The notes: generated by a model from the letters alone, not told the origin. Counted from the stretch's first letter, positions 42,292 to 53,230 are shown. The stretch is DNA of 64,000 nt from Isochrysis galbana (GCA_018136815.1 CM030943.1:2263370-2327369); one strand, 5' to 3'. Numbers and translations: made by a program.

Positions 42292-43936
42292 GACGGTAAA
42301 GGCAACTAACTCCGTTCACGCAGTACCCTGGATAAGCCTTATTAGGTTTGAGATTGCATTTGACCATACAAGTTTGTTTGCCCGTGGTGGGATCCTTTAC
42401 CCAACATCCGGGGATGTCGTGGCTGGAGGAGCATTGGACGATTTGACGTCCTTTCATGCGGTTGTTTTTGCATTCGCCCGCCATGAATCGGCGGCATGGG
42501 GCCGCCGCTCCAAGGCCCATGAGGGCCCTGTAGTCCATGGCGTTACTTGCGTCCCTTTGGCGCTTTCGTTGCTCTGCTTTCGCCTTATCTTGTTCGCACG
42601 TGCATTGGCGAAAGCTAACTTGGTTTTTACGCAAAAATGAGATAGCCCACGGCTTGTCGTATCCTTTGCAGCCTCCGGGGGCTCCATGGATGGCTAACTC
42701 CCCTTTGGGAGTCACACACTCCACTGATGATCGGACCGCATAGTCCAAGTTGAAATTTTCTCCGTCATCGAGAGTCACATGAAAGTTTCGAGGGAAACGG
42801 TGCCCTAAGGCCGACGTGTCCGTGTAAACGTAAAAGTGCCAGATTGGACGCTTGCCGGACTCAACTTTCGTGATTCCTTCGAGTGAGGTTTTGGCTCGCT
42901 GTTGGTTGCCCCTTAGCACGTGGAAACCCTCGCGCTCGAGCGAGTTAGCCAAATGCCTAGTCTTGGTCTTAAAAGCCTTGATCGGATCAAAGATGCGAAA
43001 AACAATGTAGGTCGCCACCTCTTTTAGGGAGGACCGGATAGCGCTCGACTTACGAGGGGCCGAGTCGGTTAACGCGCCATAGGTGATTCCAAATTCGTGC
43101 GGGACTCCAGAGAGTGCTGTGTGAATTTTGTCTCCGTATGCGGCCTTGAATTGATCGTGTGCGTCCTCATCGACGTAGAAGATCCAAGGGCCTTTGCGGC
43201 CCTTGTCCATGCCATCTGGAGTTGCGTCTAGGCCTTCCAGCCTAGAGAGGAGGAATTTCATGAAGGTAGCGACATCCTCGCTCTTGATGTCCTTTTTGTC
43301 ATCAGCTAGCTGAGCTAGCTGGATGAAAAAGGGCGTGTCTTCGGGCTCCTCTTCCTCATCAGGAGGAGGAGAAGCAAAGGGGGTGGTGTTGTGGAGAGTC
43401 GGCTTTGGATCCGATTGTGGATCCGCCCGCTTGCGCGATGGCTGCTGTGGTTGTTGGGCTTGTGGCTGCTGGGCTTGCTGGGCTGGATCCTTCCCTTTGT
43501 GTCCATGCGCAGCTTGCGCGTATGTCCTGGCTGCTTGAGTTGGTTGTTGGTTTGAGGGCGCAAAGGCCCCCAAAATGGATTGTTGTGTCAAGTGCCCGCC
43601 CCCGAGGGGTGCACTGATGGTAGGAGTGGCCGCCATGGGGGTGGCAGCAGAGCTGCCACCTCCCATGGGGAGTCCTTGAGTTGGTGGAGGAGCGGAGGCG
43701 GAGTGGTTGGGTGGCAGGGCATTGCCCTGGGTCTGGTTGTCACCAGGGAACAGGACTCTGCCTGTTCCCTGGTTCTGTGGCAACTTGGGAGGCGAGGGTG
43801 GTGCCGTCATGTCGACGTCGTTGTCAGGCGGCGCGGCGGCCTGTGGGCGCTTGGGCTCCGGCGGTTTGGGGCGGCCCCGTTGGGGCGTCGTGACGGCGGG
43901 GGGCTGGGAGGTGGGAGCGGTCGGCGCGCGCTCCAT
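42281..43936 (-). CDS. LINE ORF1 protein
   Basis: About 551 aa from MERAPTAPTSQPPAVTTPQR. The N-terminal third is Pro/Gln/Ala-rich and disordered. The middle holds FFIQLAQLADDKKDIKSEDV, FLLSRLEGLDATPDGMDKG and RKGPWIFYVDEDAHDQFKAA, probably folded RNA-binding structure. The C-terminus is cysteine-rich: PCRRFMAGECKNNRMKGRQI … SSSHDIPGCWVKDPTTGK and YCVNGVSCLYRHGE, the last being a C-x5-C-x3-H end as in CCCH fingers. The start is set by the conserved hairpin leader found before the same MERA start at 47512 and 56539. ORF1 proteins of LINEs bind their own RNA; here the CCCH ending replaces the usual CCHC knuckles. Confidence 0.75.
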   Translation of the reverse strand: MERAPTAPTSQPPAVTTPQRGRPKPPEPKRPQAAAPPDNDVDMTAPPSPPKLPQNQGTGRVLFPGDNQTQGNALPPNHSASAPPPTQGLPMGGGSSAATPMAATPTISAPLGGGHLTQQSILGAFAPSNQQPTQAARTYAQAAHGHKGKDPAQQAQQPQAQQPQQPSRKRADPQSDPKPTLHNTTPFASPPPDEEEEPEDTPFFIQLAQLADDKKDIKSEDVATFMKFLLSRLEGLDATPDGMDKGRKGPWIFYVDEDAHDQFKAAYGDKIHTALSGVPHEFGITYGALTDSAPRKSSAIRSSLKEVATYIVFRIFDPIKAFKTKTRHLANSLEREGFHVLRGNQQRAKTSLEGITKVESGKRPIWHFYVYTDTSALGHRFPRNFHVTLDDGENFNLDYAVRSSVECVTPKGELAIHGAPGGCKGYDKPWAISFLRKNQVSFRQCTCEQDKAKAEQRKRQRDASNAMDYRALMGLGAAAPCRRFMAGECKNNRMKGRQIVQCSSSHDIPGCWVKDPTTGKQTCMVKCNLKPNKAYPGYCVNGVSCLYRHGE

Positions 43937-43960
43937 CGCTAAAACTATAACAATAGTTTT

Positions 43961-43978
43961 CGAGTGCCACACCATGTA
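43961..43978 (+). repeat. Target-site duplication, right
   Basis: CGAGTGCCACACCATGTA, identical to 41414-41431, on the LINE 5' side. Confidence 0.9.
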
Positions 43979-44468
43979 CAAGGTGATGGAGAGCTGTTTC
44001 TTGGACGCGCTGAACGAGAAGAAGACGGTTGCGTCGCCGTGACGGAGGCGGCGGGGGATGGCATGGAGATGAGTGGAGGATCGGCCGAGCCGCAAGTTGT
44101 AAGCCTCCCAAGCCGGGCGTCCTCAAGAATGTTGGGCCTTCTTCTCGGATCCCTCTGCAACCCTTCCCGAGTCTCCCTCGACCTCCCCCCGCGCGCGCCC
44201 CCTATCCCGCGAGCGGAGATCCTTCGTCGCGATTCTCACCTCCGGAAGAAGATCTCGAGCCCCTTGGCCTCTCTCATCCTCTCCGCCCCCATCCCCATCC
44301 TCTCCTCTCTCTCCTCTCTCCCTTCTCTGCTCCCCCCCACCCCCCCCCCCGCCCCCCCCCTCCCCGTTTTACGGAAGCCGCGAGTCAGGAATCTTCTCTC
44401 TCCGAAGTCGCCACCCAAAAGGCTCCCTCACCCCTCTCGGAGTCTCTCTCTCTCTCTCTCTCTCACGG

Positions 44469-46736
44469 ATGCCGGACGACCTCCTCCCTCCGCGCCCGCG
44501 GCTGGCGCGGCTGGCGTGCGGCCGGGTGGTTCGCGATGATGACCCCTCGCTCGCCTCCCCAAGCCTCGTCTACCTCCTCGCGCGGCCACGCTCACTCCTG
44601 AGAGCCAGCCTTCGGTTCAACGGCGGAGCTCCCTCGCTCTCACACTCATCCCTCAGCTCCACCCCTCTCCTCCACGGCGCCGAGTCGAGCGGCTCAGCGG
44701 AGACCGACTCAGAGGGCACCGCTGTGTCATCTCGCTCCCTGCCGGCCGGCTCCGACTCCATCTCGGACCCTTTGGAGGGCCGGCAGGAACACGAGTTGCT
44801 CATGCAGCCGCCGCATCTGCCGCCAGTGCGAGAGGTCCTCGTGAGCCCTCTCGCCTCGAATCACTGGCTCGAGGCGGGCGGCGCGGAGCTCAGGCCGCTC
44901 CTTGAATCCGGCGCCATTGCACTGCTCGATGCGCACTGGCTCCTGGCCCAGGGCGCCCTCGGTGGTGTGCTCCAGCCACGGCAGGCGCTGCCGAACGAGG
45001 CCTTCCTCTCGTTCAACGAGCTGCAGGAAGCGAGCTACGAGCTGCAGCTGCATTCGCCCGCGCTGCCCATCGTGTGCGTTTCGCTCCCCTGGCAGCGCCC
45101 GCGTCACCCCGACCCTGACGGGCACAACCTCAAGATCCTTGCGCGGGCGCTCTACCTGCTGCTGGATGACCTGCGAGGCATGACCCCCAACTGCCGGCTC
45201 GGCGTCTTCATTGACTTCTGCTCGATTCATCAGCGATGCCGAGACGCGACGGGGACTGCATGTCCAGAAGGCCTCACGTGGGAGAATGGCGCACCCCTCA
45301 CACCCGGCGCGATCGGACGATTCGCAATCGAACACGAACTCTTCAAGCAAGCCCTCGATGGCTTGTGCATGTTCTTCTCGCATCCGTCGACACTTGTGGT
45401 ACTTCTCACACAGATGCCACCCGACGTCAAAGAGACTTCAAGCGGGCAGTGCGGGCCTCCAACGGACCACTGGCGCACACCATTCTTTGACCGCGGCTGG
45501 TGCTTTTGCGAGACTGCCTGGGCTAGCATCGTGAAGGATCCGCATCTCGTGCTCGACCTGGGCCAATTCGGGCACCGGAACGAGTACGAGAGCTCCAACG
45601 ATGGTGAGCTCGACGAGCATGACTCCTTCCAGTTAGGAAGTCTGTCGACGTCGGCATCAGACGGCGATCCGGGCGTGCCACCTTTACTTGACAACACAGA
45701 AGTGGTGTTCGACGCCATGCCTCCGACCTGGGACGCACTCGTCGACCAATGCATGCACAGCCGTCGGATCCCGATGACGCCCGCCGTGTTTGAGGCGCAG
45801 CTGCAGCACAAGGCGTTCAGCGATGGCACGGCAGATCGCCCACGGGTGACGGCCATGTATCGTTCCGAGTTCGAGGCGCGATTCGGCGCCATCGAGGAGC
45901 TCGACTACGAGAGATGCGGCTGGGGCGATGCGCAGGCCGCTTCGGTGGCCAATCTGCTCACGCAGGTTTCCGTGCCCCGGCTGCAGCGGCTCTCCTTCCT
46001 ACGAAACTGCCTCGGCGACGAGGGCGCGTGCGCCATTGCTGCCGCACTGCCAGCAGCCCAGAGGCTATCCGAGCTCTATCTCGGATTCAACTCCATCGGG
46101 TACCGTGGCGTCACCGCCCTAGCAGCAGCCACACCCCTCATGCCATACTTGACGGGGCTCTACTTGGACTCCAATATCATCGGCGACGGTGGCGCGTCAG
46201 CTATAGCCTCGGCGATGGGCGCCATGCCCCAGCTACACGCGCTGTGGTTGGGCCACAACTGCGTGGGCGATGCGGGCGCCATCTCCCTTGCGCGCGCCCT
46301 GCCAAGCTGCCCGACTCTTGCCGAGCTCTACCTCGGCATGAATCACGTTGGCGATGCTGGCGCCTCGGCTCTCGCGGCGGCCTTGCGAGACACGCCTAAT
46401 CTCATTAAGCTCTATCTCTGCTCGAATAGCGTCGGCGATGCTGGTGCCTCCGCCTTCGCCTCCGTCCTGCGAGAGGCGCACGGCCCAGAAGAGCTATTCC
46501 TGGGAAGAAATCTCATCGGTGATGCTGGGGTGCTCGCACTTGCCTGTGCGATGCAGCTGTTGTCCCGAGGCGAGAGCTGTCCACTCGGAGAGGGCGAGGG
46601 CGATCGCAAGCGTGAGTACGCTCCACCAAGGCGGCTTAACCTGCTTAGGATAGAACACAATTCCTTTGGCGAGGAGGCGGGCCAAGCGCTTCTTGCCGCC
46701 TGTGATCTACATCAGATTCGACTAATCTTGCGATGA
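44469..46736 (+). CDS. LRR protein with N-terminal protist 'FIDFCSIHQ' domain
   Basis: An intronless 755-aa frame starting right after a CT tract. Residues 1-190 are poorly conserved. Residues about 197-350 hold LPIVCVSLPWQRPRHPDPDG, NLKILARALYLLLDDL, LGVFIDFCSIHQ, FKQALDGLCMFFSHPSTLVV-LLTQMP and RGWCFCETAWASI. This series (strand + W + HPDPDG, then DFxSxxQ, then RGWCxxE) is a domain I recall in many alga and dinoflagellate proteins without known activity. From about 500 there are at least seven ribonuclease-inhibitor-type LRRs of about 28 aa (LSELYLGFNSIGYRGVTALA; LTGLYLDSNIIGDGGASAIA; LAELYLGMNHVGDAGASALA). An N-terminal signalling-type domain with C-terminal LRR recalls NLR receptors, but no NB-ARC/NACHT P-loop is present. 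Predicted soluble. Function unknown. Confidence 0.85.
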   Translation: MPDDLLPPRPRLARLACGRVVRDDDPSLASPSLVYLLARPRSLLRASLRFNGGAPSLSHSSLSSTPLLHGAESSGSAETDSEGTAVSSRSLPAGSDSISDPLEGRQEHELLMQPPHLPPVREVLVSPLASNHWLEAGGAELRPLLESGAIALLDAHWLLAQGALGGVLQPRQALPNEAFLSFNELQEASYELQLHSPALPIVCVSLPWQRPRHPDPDGHNLKILARALYLLLDDLRGMTPNCRLGVFIDFCSIHQRCRDATGTACPEGLTWENGAPLTPGAIGRFAIEHELFKQALDGLCMFFSHPSTLVVLLTQMPPDVKETSSGQCGPPTDHWRTPFFDRGWCFCETAWASIVKDPHLVLDLGQFGHRNEYESSNDGELDEHDSFQLGSLSTSASDGDPGVPPLLDNTEVVFDAMPPTWDALVDQCMHSRRIPMTPAVFEAQLQHKAFSDGTADRPRVTAMYRSEFEARFGAIEELDYERCGWGDAQAASVANLLTQVSVPRLQRLSFLRNCLGDEGACAIAAALPAAQRLSELYLGFNSIGYRGVTALAAATPLMPYLTGLYLDSNIIGDGGASAIASAMGAMPQLHALWLGHNCVGDAGAISLARALPSCPTLAELYLGMNHVGDAGASALAAALRDTPNLIKLYLCSNSVGDAGASAFASVLREAHGPEELFLGRNLIGDAGVLALACAMQLLSRGESCPLGEGEGDRKREYAPPRRLNLLRIEHNSFGEEAGQALLAACDLHQIRLILR

Positions 46737-46739
46737 GCT

Positions 46740-47480
46740 GATATGTTTTGGTTGTTTGAGTTGAAGGGCAAGGACAAAGCATCTCGCGCGTGCTCCATGT
46801 GGCTTCACTATTGTTGTTCTCCGTCGGCTAAGTGTCTGACTCAGGACGTGGCGCAACCCCTCGCAAATTTGGCAGGCATGTGGAAAATTTGGCCGGCCGG
46901 CCCAACGTCCCCTTCTTGGACTTCATGCGGAGCAGCCCTTGAGAAGACTGCCAATGACACGGTGGCCCTTTCATGCATTTCCGTCCTATACTTCTGAGAC
47001 GAGCGATAGCTTCCCCCCCCCATCTGTCGCACCAATCCAATCCATTGAGCCGACACTCCACTGCCCCCCCTCCCCAACACCACCACCACCACCGCCATCA
47101 CCACCATGTTGCATCGTCCTTGGTCCATCGCGAGCGCGAAACTTTCGACAGCTAATCTTCTCATCCGTCCAAGGTTTCTTCCCTTGTTGGCTCGGACCAC
47201 AAGCTCGTGCATCCTCGCTCATCGCAAGTCGCCGATTGCAAGGAGTATTCCCTTTTCTATGTTGTGCTATGTTTGTTCTCTCATTCCACTTGTGGACGCC
47301 CCTTGCCAGAATGGCAGGCTGCGAAAAGAGTTCAATTGCGTAGAAACGTGTAGTTGATTGCGATCGGTACACCGACGTGCATGTTCGTCCGTAATGTTGA
47401 TGAGCTCTGACGATAACATCGTTTTCCTCATGTTTATCGCCGTTTGTTGGGGTACTAAAAGTTAAAAGCCCCTGTTTGTC
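46740..47480. other. 3' flank of the LRR gene, no further gene recognised
   Basis: A short CACCACCACCACCGCC stretch (about 47085) is the only notable pattern. Frames lack motifs. Confidence 0.5.
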
Positions 47481-47486
47481 AAAAAC

Positions 47487-47890
47487 AAAAACTATTGTTA
47501 TAGTTTGAACTATGGAGCGTGCCGCGACCGCTCCCGAGCCTCACGCGAACCTCGCCACTGCGCCCCACGCCGCCCGAGGCGGCTCGTTTGAAAGCCCTCT
47601 CAGAGCCCATCCAAACCACACCCGCGCGAGCGCGCGGGGGGGCGAGCACTGGCACCGAACAGGTGGCCACTATGGCTCTGCGTAGCATGCACGGGGTCTT
47701 TGAGACCCCCTCCTACAATGGGAAACCCTCCCACCCCAAGAGCAACCCATGTGGGAGTGGGAGGGCAGCTGAGCTGCTCTCCCCATGGTGGAGACCTCTA
47801 CCATCAGTGCACCCAACATGGGGGGCACTTCACAACCATCAACAATCTTCCACGGAGAGCACCCAATGCTTCTGTTTTCCAGCATGTTGA
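47487..47890 (+). pseudogene. LINE 5' end and ORF1 start, copy D
   Basis: Leader AAAACTATTGTTATAGTTTG, ATG at 47512 and MERAATAPEPHANLATAPHA, then frameshifts. Near 47790-47860 ACCATCAGTGCACCCAACAT and the following sequence align with the ORF1 region at about 43560-43640 of copy C. ORF2 and the 3' end are absent: it is truncated on the 3' side, the reverse of the usual 5' truncation. Confidence 0.7.
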
Positions 47891-48185
47891 CACATTTCAC
47901 ATTTCTCGTCTTCACCCGACTCTCGTGGGCCACAAGTACCTACAACTCAGTGCCCTGCCTTGGGCCCCCTTTCAACACTTGACTCCCTCTCCCACTCCCC
48001 CTTCACACTACAACCAACCCCAACACAAACAGCACGAACCGGGGAGGGGAAGACCAACCCCCCCCCCCCCCAGGGTCGCTTCGTCGCTTCTGCCCGGAGG
48101 GGAGAGATCAGGGTCACACATAAGCCCACGTGGGGGGGGGGGGGGGGGGAGCCGCCGCCACCTCTAGAATTAAAGAAGGTCTCCC

Positions 48186-48697
<512 letters not shown>

Positions 48698-49757
48698 ATG
48701 GCGCCCGCGCTCGCCGCCCTCAGCCTCCTGCTCAGCACGAGCTCAGCGCTGCTGGTGCCTCGCGTGCCGCCGCGGCTACCATCAAGGGCCGTAGTCCCTC
48801 TTGCCCCCGCGCTGCTCCCTCTCGTCTCCCCCCGCACGAGCCTCGCTTCTCTCATGATGAGCGCCACTCCTCCGCCAGAGCCCTTCCTCGTGAAAGAGAG
48901 TCCACTGCGATCCTTTGTCAAAGCGGCGGGCTGGCGATTCACTGCGGGCATCGTGACCGCCTGCTCGTCGTACTTCTTCACTGGATCACTCGCCATGGCG
49001 GCCTCTATCGTTGGTGCGCCGACGGGCAAAGGGGAGGAGGGGGTTATGGGTGGGGAGGGGGGGAGGCGCGGCTCGTGCATGCAGGCGGGAGGGGAGAGGC
49101 GAAGCGGGAGGCGGGAGACGCTCGCTCTGCGTGCGAGTCCGAGGGGTGGAGGCGCGCTATCCGGACTGCCCGAGTCGCGAGCGCCAACAATGCCATGCCC
49201 GCAGGCTGGGACCTCTTCTCCAAGTCTGGCACCATGTTTATTGGTGAGCGCTTGTGGAACAAGGTGTCATGGGGCAAGACTAAGACGGGCGACACGTCGC
49301 AGCGGTCACTCGCCAAGGTGCGTCCATGCGCTCGCATGACCTCCTCCGCACGCTACCGGCGGGCCGACTGACGCGGCTACTCTCGCCGTCTGCGGACAGG
49401 CCATTGCGTGGCGTATTTTTGCGGCGTGCAACACCCTGTTTGCCGCAGCTGTGCTCACAAAGGGCAAGACTGGTGTAGCCTCCAAGATTGCTGGCTCCGA
49501 CTCGGTCATCAAGACGGTGCGCGCCACGCGCCGCATCGCTGCTACAGCCCCGATGTGATATCTCGGAAGAGGCGCGGTCCGGCCCAACCTCTGCGCGCCG
49601 TGCTCCCCGCACGGCAGCAGAGTGTGGCACCGCTGCCACATGTGTGAATGCGTCTTCTCCGCGCCGCTCCACGCAGGTGCTCTTCTTCTTCTATGAGCGC
49701 GCCTGGTCGTTGGTCGCATGGGGCAAGCAAACTGCCGACGAGGTCGAGGAGCAATAG
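48698..49757 (+). CDS. Double DUF2061 membrane protein, probably plastid-targeted
   Basis: Four exons: 48698-49013, 49205-49317, 49400-49516 and 49677-49757, all GT-AG and in phase; about 208 aa. MAPALAALSLLLSTSSALLV is signal-peptide-like and is followed by a Pro/Arg/Ser-rich transit-like stretch, the two-part leader of secondary plastids. Two DUF2061 units follow. Unit 1 runs SPLRSFVKAAGWRFTAGIVT … GTMFIGERLWNKVSWG. Unit 2 runs AIAWRIFAACNTLFAAAVLT … VLFFFYERAWSLVAWGK. Each has the family's 'K/A-WR' start, a hydrophobic segment and an 'ER-W' end. DUF2061 is known as a small, mostly bacterial membrane protein family of unknown role. A plastid membrane location is inferred from the leader. 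Confidence 0.8.
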
Positions 49758-50474
49758 GCATCGCCTATTTAGGGGGCCAACATTGCAACCTTGCCGTCAG
49801 AGCGAGCCATTGCGTCTTTCCATCTTCCTCTCTCCTGTTTCTCTTGCCATCACGCTCGAGCTCCCCCAATGTCCTACCGTTCTCGCTTCAGCCTGCGAGC
49901 CCACGCCTCATAACAGCATGATGGCGCCAGCTTGGCCTGTCACAATCGGCTTGCACTCGACTCGGGCAAGCGAAGAGGGCGATGAGGTGAAATGAGCAAC
50001 CACACGCATGCGTGTCCCTTCCGATGGAGGTACACTCTGGCGACAGCCGTTGAACGGTTGCGCGCCCATAAAATGGAGCCTGCCCCCAGACAGCCGAGCA
50101 TCCCCAGGGATCGCGCCCCGTGCGCTTGCGCACATTGTATGCACATGTGTGCGCGCCCAAGCTCGCGGCCATTGCGGTGGACTCCCCCGCGTCTCGCCTC
50201 TGAATATGCCCAAAGTATCGTTCCACGGCCCACGTGGAAGCCGTACCGGAGTAACACGGGCCTCTCATTGTGTCGCCGAATGTCTGCATGGGAGAGAAAT
50301 GATCCTCATATTTCCGTTGGTCCGAGGGTTTCATCATTGGTCGTTAACGGTGCACGGTGCTATGAGGCACGGTGTGGTGGCGATGAGGTGTCGTGCACCT
50401 TGCGCTCGCCGTGCTGTGTGCTTTGCCAAAAAGCCAGTGGTAGCTGTAGCTGTGTTTGTGTGCTTCGTGATGCT
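49758..50474. other. No gene recognised
   Basis: Minus-strand frames of 100-150 codons lack recognisable motifs or conserved neighbours. Confidence 0.4.
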
Positions 50475-50545
50475 TCATAAAAACTTTAAATATTTTCGCC
50501 ACGCGCGCGGCTTTGGGCTTCTACCGTATAGCCACGCCCGTACAC
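50475..50545 (-). repeat. Short repeat C with oligo-T tail, copy 3
   Basis: Minus strand: GGGCGTGGCTATACGG … GCCGCGCGCGTGGCGAAAAT, then ATTTAAAGTTTTTATG. Same layout as copies 1 and 2. Confidence 0.6.
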
Positions 50546-50614
50546 TCTCTCACTCCTCTGTCACCGATGCAAGACGTAAGACCGCAAGCGAGGGCTGTGA
50601 ATTTTAAAAGGTTT

Positions 50615-50765
50615 TTTCTCACTCCTCTGTCGCATCCGCGATCGACCTTTTTGTTTTAGTTGTCTACGATTCTATGCCCCCTCTTCGTAGGCTAGGCGGC
50701 GTTGCAGAATCTTCCGTCTACACGCTGCTGTCGCATCCGCGATCGACCCTTTTTGTTTTAGAAGT
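50615..50765 (+). repeat. Direct repeat of ~35 bp, CTGTCGCATCCGCGATCGAC
   Basis: CTGTCGCATCCGCGATCGAC followed by CTTTTTGTTTTAG occurs at about 50627-50660 and 50728-50762, with GTTTCTATG/GATTCTATG and GCAGGCTAG/GTAGGCTAG also echoed after each. Confidence 0.7.
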
Positions 50766-51064
50766 TGTTTGCGTTTCTATGTTCCCTCCTTGCAGGCTAG
50801 CCACTAGTCACCGTCGCAGGGTCCTACATTCGTCCATTCGCCCTTGTTGCCCTCGCCTCCTTTGTCGCCTCCCTTGTCGCCTGCTTGCTCCTCACCTTGC
50901 TGACCTCCTTGCGTGCTCCTCGCGTTTTTAGGCTAAGTCGCGCGTTCAGGTATCGCCGGTGCAAGGAACCGCCCCCATCTGTGACCCTGATTCCCCCTCA
51001 GGTGTTGGCCGTTGGATTATACCGTGGCGCTATTTTATATTTTACTTGGGTCTTCATCAACTCA

Positions 51065-51850
51065 CTTAAGGGTTTTCGAAAGATTCCCTCCTTATTCTTG
51101 TGCGTAACCGTCGCCCCCGTCGGATCGTCCGTCGCCCCGTCGCTCTCTTGTCGGCATTCTCTTCCTTGTTCGGTCTGTCAGCGCAGGTTCCTGTGCGTTC
51201 CGTGATAAGGATACGTTAGTGTGGAGAGTGTTGACGTGAGTGTAGTGTCATCTCGTCGGTCCAGCGGACCCCTGGCCATCTGTCGTCTGTCGTTCTTCGT
51301 TCATCGCTCTCGTTCTCGTTCTCGTTCCCGTTCTCGTCCCTCGTTCTCAACACTACCTCAATACCAAACCTCACCACTCCCTCAGCCTCAGCCTATCCAT
51401 CCCGACCCGCCCAGCCATGTCCGCTCCGTCGTCGCGCTCGCCCTCGTCCAAGCCCGTCCTCCCGCCTTTCTCTGCTGAGGAGGTGGTCCAGCCCGTCATT
51501 GGCCACCCCCTAACTTCCGCCGCGCCTCTCGCCGCTTCCCTTCCGTCCCCTCTGTTCCCATCTGAGGTAGTGGTAACCTCGGATCCGTCAGCTGCCCCTC
51601 CACCTTCACCTTTTGGCCTCGCCTACTTTCTTTGTCGCCTACCTTATCGCCTGTCAGTCGCTTGCCTTGCCTCTCGCCGGGGCTTCTGGTTTACCTCCTT
51701 GCGTGCCTGACGGATCGAGCGTGACCACTGGCTCGACATGCGAAGAGTCGGAGGGGGATCGATCGGCGTTAGGCGCGGCGGGAGCGGTGGAGAGTGATGG
51801 AATGGTGGGCTTGACCAGCTCCTCAGCAGCAGAGGCAGAGGCAGGCCCTA
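51065..51850 (+). mobile_element. MSAPSS element copy with inverted tail fragment
   Basis: Full leader (GGGTTTTCGAAAGATTCCCT … ACTACCTCAATACCAAACC), then MSAPSSRSPSSKPVLPPFSA from 51417 to VVTSDPS. From about 51705, the reverse complement reads SHVEPVVTLDPS, the family's middle part, so the tail lies inverted against the head. The region ends near TGAAAAAAATTCTTGAAGAT (51842), which resembles the LINE-type oligo-A/T end. Confidence 0.6.
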
Positions 51851-51896
51851 TGAAAAAAATTCTTGAAGATGTCCGCTAGCTAGGCTACTGTAGATA

Positions 51897-53230
51897 CTAC
51901 TTCCTCCGGAATCCCGCTGCCATCGCCCTCGCCTCTTCCACTCCGTCCTTCCCGCTCCCCCCCTCATTCCTTGTTCTTCGGTTTCGGGGGTCGGCCCAGG
52001 TGCCCAGGTGCACTACCTTGGGCCTGCTACCCTTGGCTTGTAGGTCCTTGCTCTCCGGCGTGAACGTGTCCGGAAAGGAAACGGAGGCACAAGTCTCCAG
52101 GAGAGGAGGCATCGGCACGAACGGCGATGAGGACGAGGGAGAGGGAGAGGGAGCAAGGATCGGCAACGGCTCCTCCTCCACCGCGGACGAGTGAAGGCGA
52201 ACCTCTGCGTCGAGAGCCGACGCCAGCGACGGAGACAACGGCAGCCAGGCGCGGTGGGCGTCAGGGATCTCCGGCAAGGCGATCTGTCGGCGATCCCGTC
52301 TGGAAGGGGAATCGCACCATAACGGAAACGAGGGGCAATCCTGCCGCACAGGATTCCAAGAGACTTACCGAATAAGACGAGAGAGATGCGGTGTGCCTAA
52401 GGGGGAGATGTGAAGAGATTGTAAATTAAACCTGATTGCAATCACTGAAGTAGATAGAGAAGCGCGGAGAAGATAGCGAATTAAACCTATTCGCGAGGCG
52501 CCCAGGAGGGAGAAAGGTGGGGAAACTTCCCTTCTCTTCGAGAGAAAGAGAGAGGGCGCTCCACAACCCAAGATCCTATGCATCCAAGCGAAGCTTTTGA
52601 CCGAGAACGAGAACGAGAGAATTATAACGATAAATGCCGAACGACGAAGAGAAGCCTAACGAGCGTCGATTCGCGAATGCGACAATATTAGATACTAATA
52701 GTGAGATTTGCCAAGTAGATACCTAATATCTAGATATTAGGCTAACATGTTCACAAGCTTACGGGAGACGCCCACCCGTGGAGGTGCACTTTTGTGCTGG
52801 TCGACGTCGATTTTGCACGAGCGAGCGCGAAAACGTTTTTGGGTCTGTGTGTTGAATGGCGTCGAAAATGTGCATATTTCTCATTAGATTCTGCCTAATA
52901 TACCCATTTCCAGTAGCATATCCTAAGATCTCGCGATAAAACCTCAATCTTGACTTAGTGAATTTTCACCCTTAGAAGTTAAAAGCCCTGTTTGACCGCC
53001 CTACAGATTGAAGTGTTCTCTCGTCTCTCGGCGGAGGTACCACGTACCACGTTAGAAATCGTAGTCTTGTAGAGCGTCTTGTTGGCGAGCATCCCTAGCC
53101 ACATACACCGGACGAGCCATGCACCAACCGCGCACACCCCCATCGCGGGGGAGGGGCTCCGTGGCTCCGTTGCCCATGAGCCATGAGGCACGGTCCCACT
53201 AGGATTTAAACTAGGACAAGAAGAAAACTC
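51897..53230. other. Repeat remains, no gene recognised
   Basis: A 150-codon minus frame (51897-52349) is Ser/Pro-rich with no motif. 52715-52760 holds CCTAATATCTAGATATTAGG and GCTAACATGTTCAC, shared with 25430. TGTTTGACCGCCCTAC at about 52990 recurs near 1448 and 58849. Confidence 0.4.

Larger units (their letters stand above)
41432..43960 (-). mobile_element. Internally deleted LINE, copy C, intact ends and ORF1
   Basis: On the minus strand it begins with the hairpin AAAACTAT-TGTT-ATAGTTTT, has an ATG about 25 bases in, an intact ORF1, and ORF2 starting in an 11-base overlap (ATGGTGAATAG). ORF2 keeps only its endonuclease N-terminus before a junction near 42028, where it is joined to the C-terminal coding tail and 3' UTR. 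The element ends GAATTTTAAGAAGA plus about ten T and is bounded by 18-bp duplications. It lacks the reverse transcriptase, so it is a non-autonomous derivative that moved as a unit. Confidence 0.85.
40800..44042 (+). pseudogene. Gag-like coiled-coil ORF split by a LINE insertion
   Basis: The leader (from about 40800) and start MAAKNGSMMTEEEVDRRRTE (40981) match the 7.2-kb copy. A frame change near 41110-41190 leads to RAIKMAKMMKSPTGNANAEL, a coiled coil EAETMAAELEAIKGHNDFLA … HKQNKEKLEMEDEITEWRKK and FDECHTM, where the frame is cut at 41431. The remainder YKVMESCFLDALNEKKTVAS-P and stop resumes at about 43976, beyond the LINE. The same 18 bases flank the insertion on both sides. The function of the coiled-coil protein is unknown; conservation of start and leader at two loci supports a mobile-element ORF. 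Confidence 0.65.

Noticed and set aside
45230..45892. 220-codon minus-strand frame inside the LRR gene
   Set aside because: Mirror frame of a GC-rich coding region; no motif, while the plus frame has clear LRRs.
49888..50337. 149-codon minus-strand frame
   Set aside because: No recognisable motif, no splice partners, and cysteines lack zinc-finger spacing; left unannotated.
52349..53230. Possible gene upstream of the RING-PHD gene
   Set aside because: Frames are short, break at repeats and show no conserved block.
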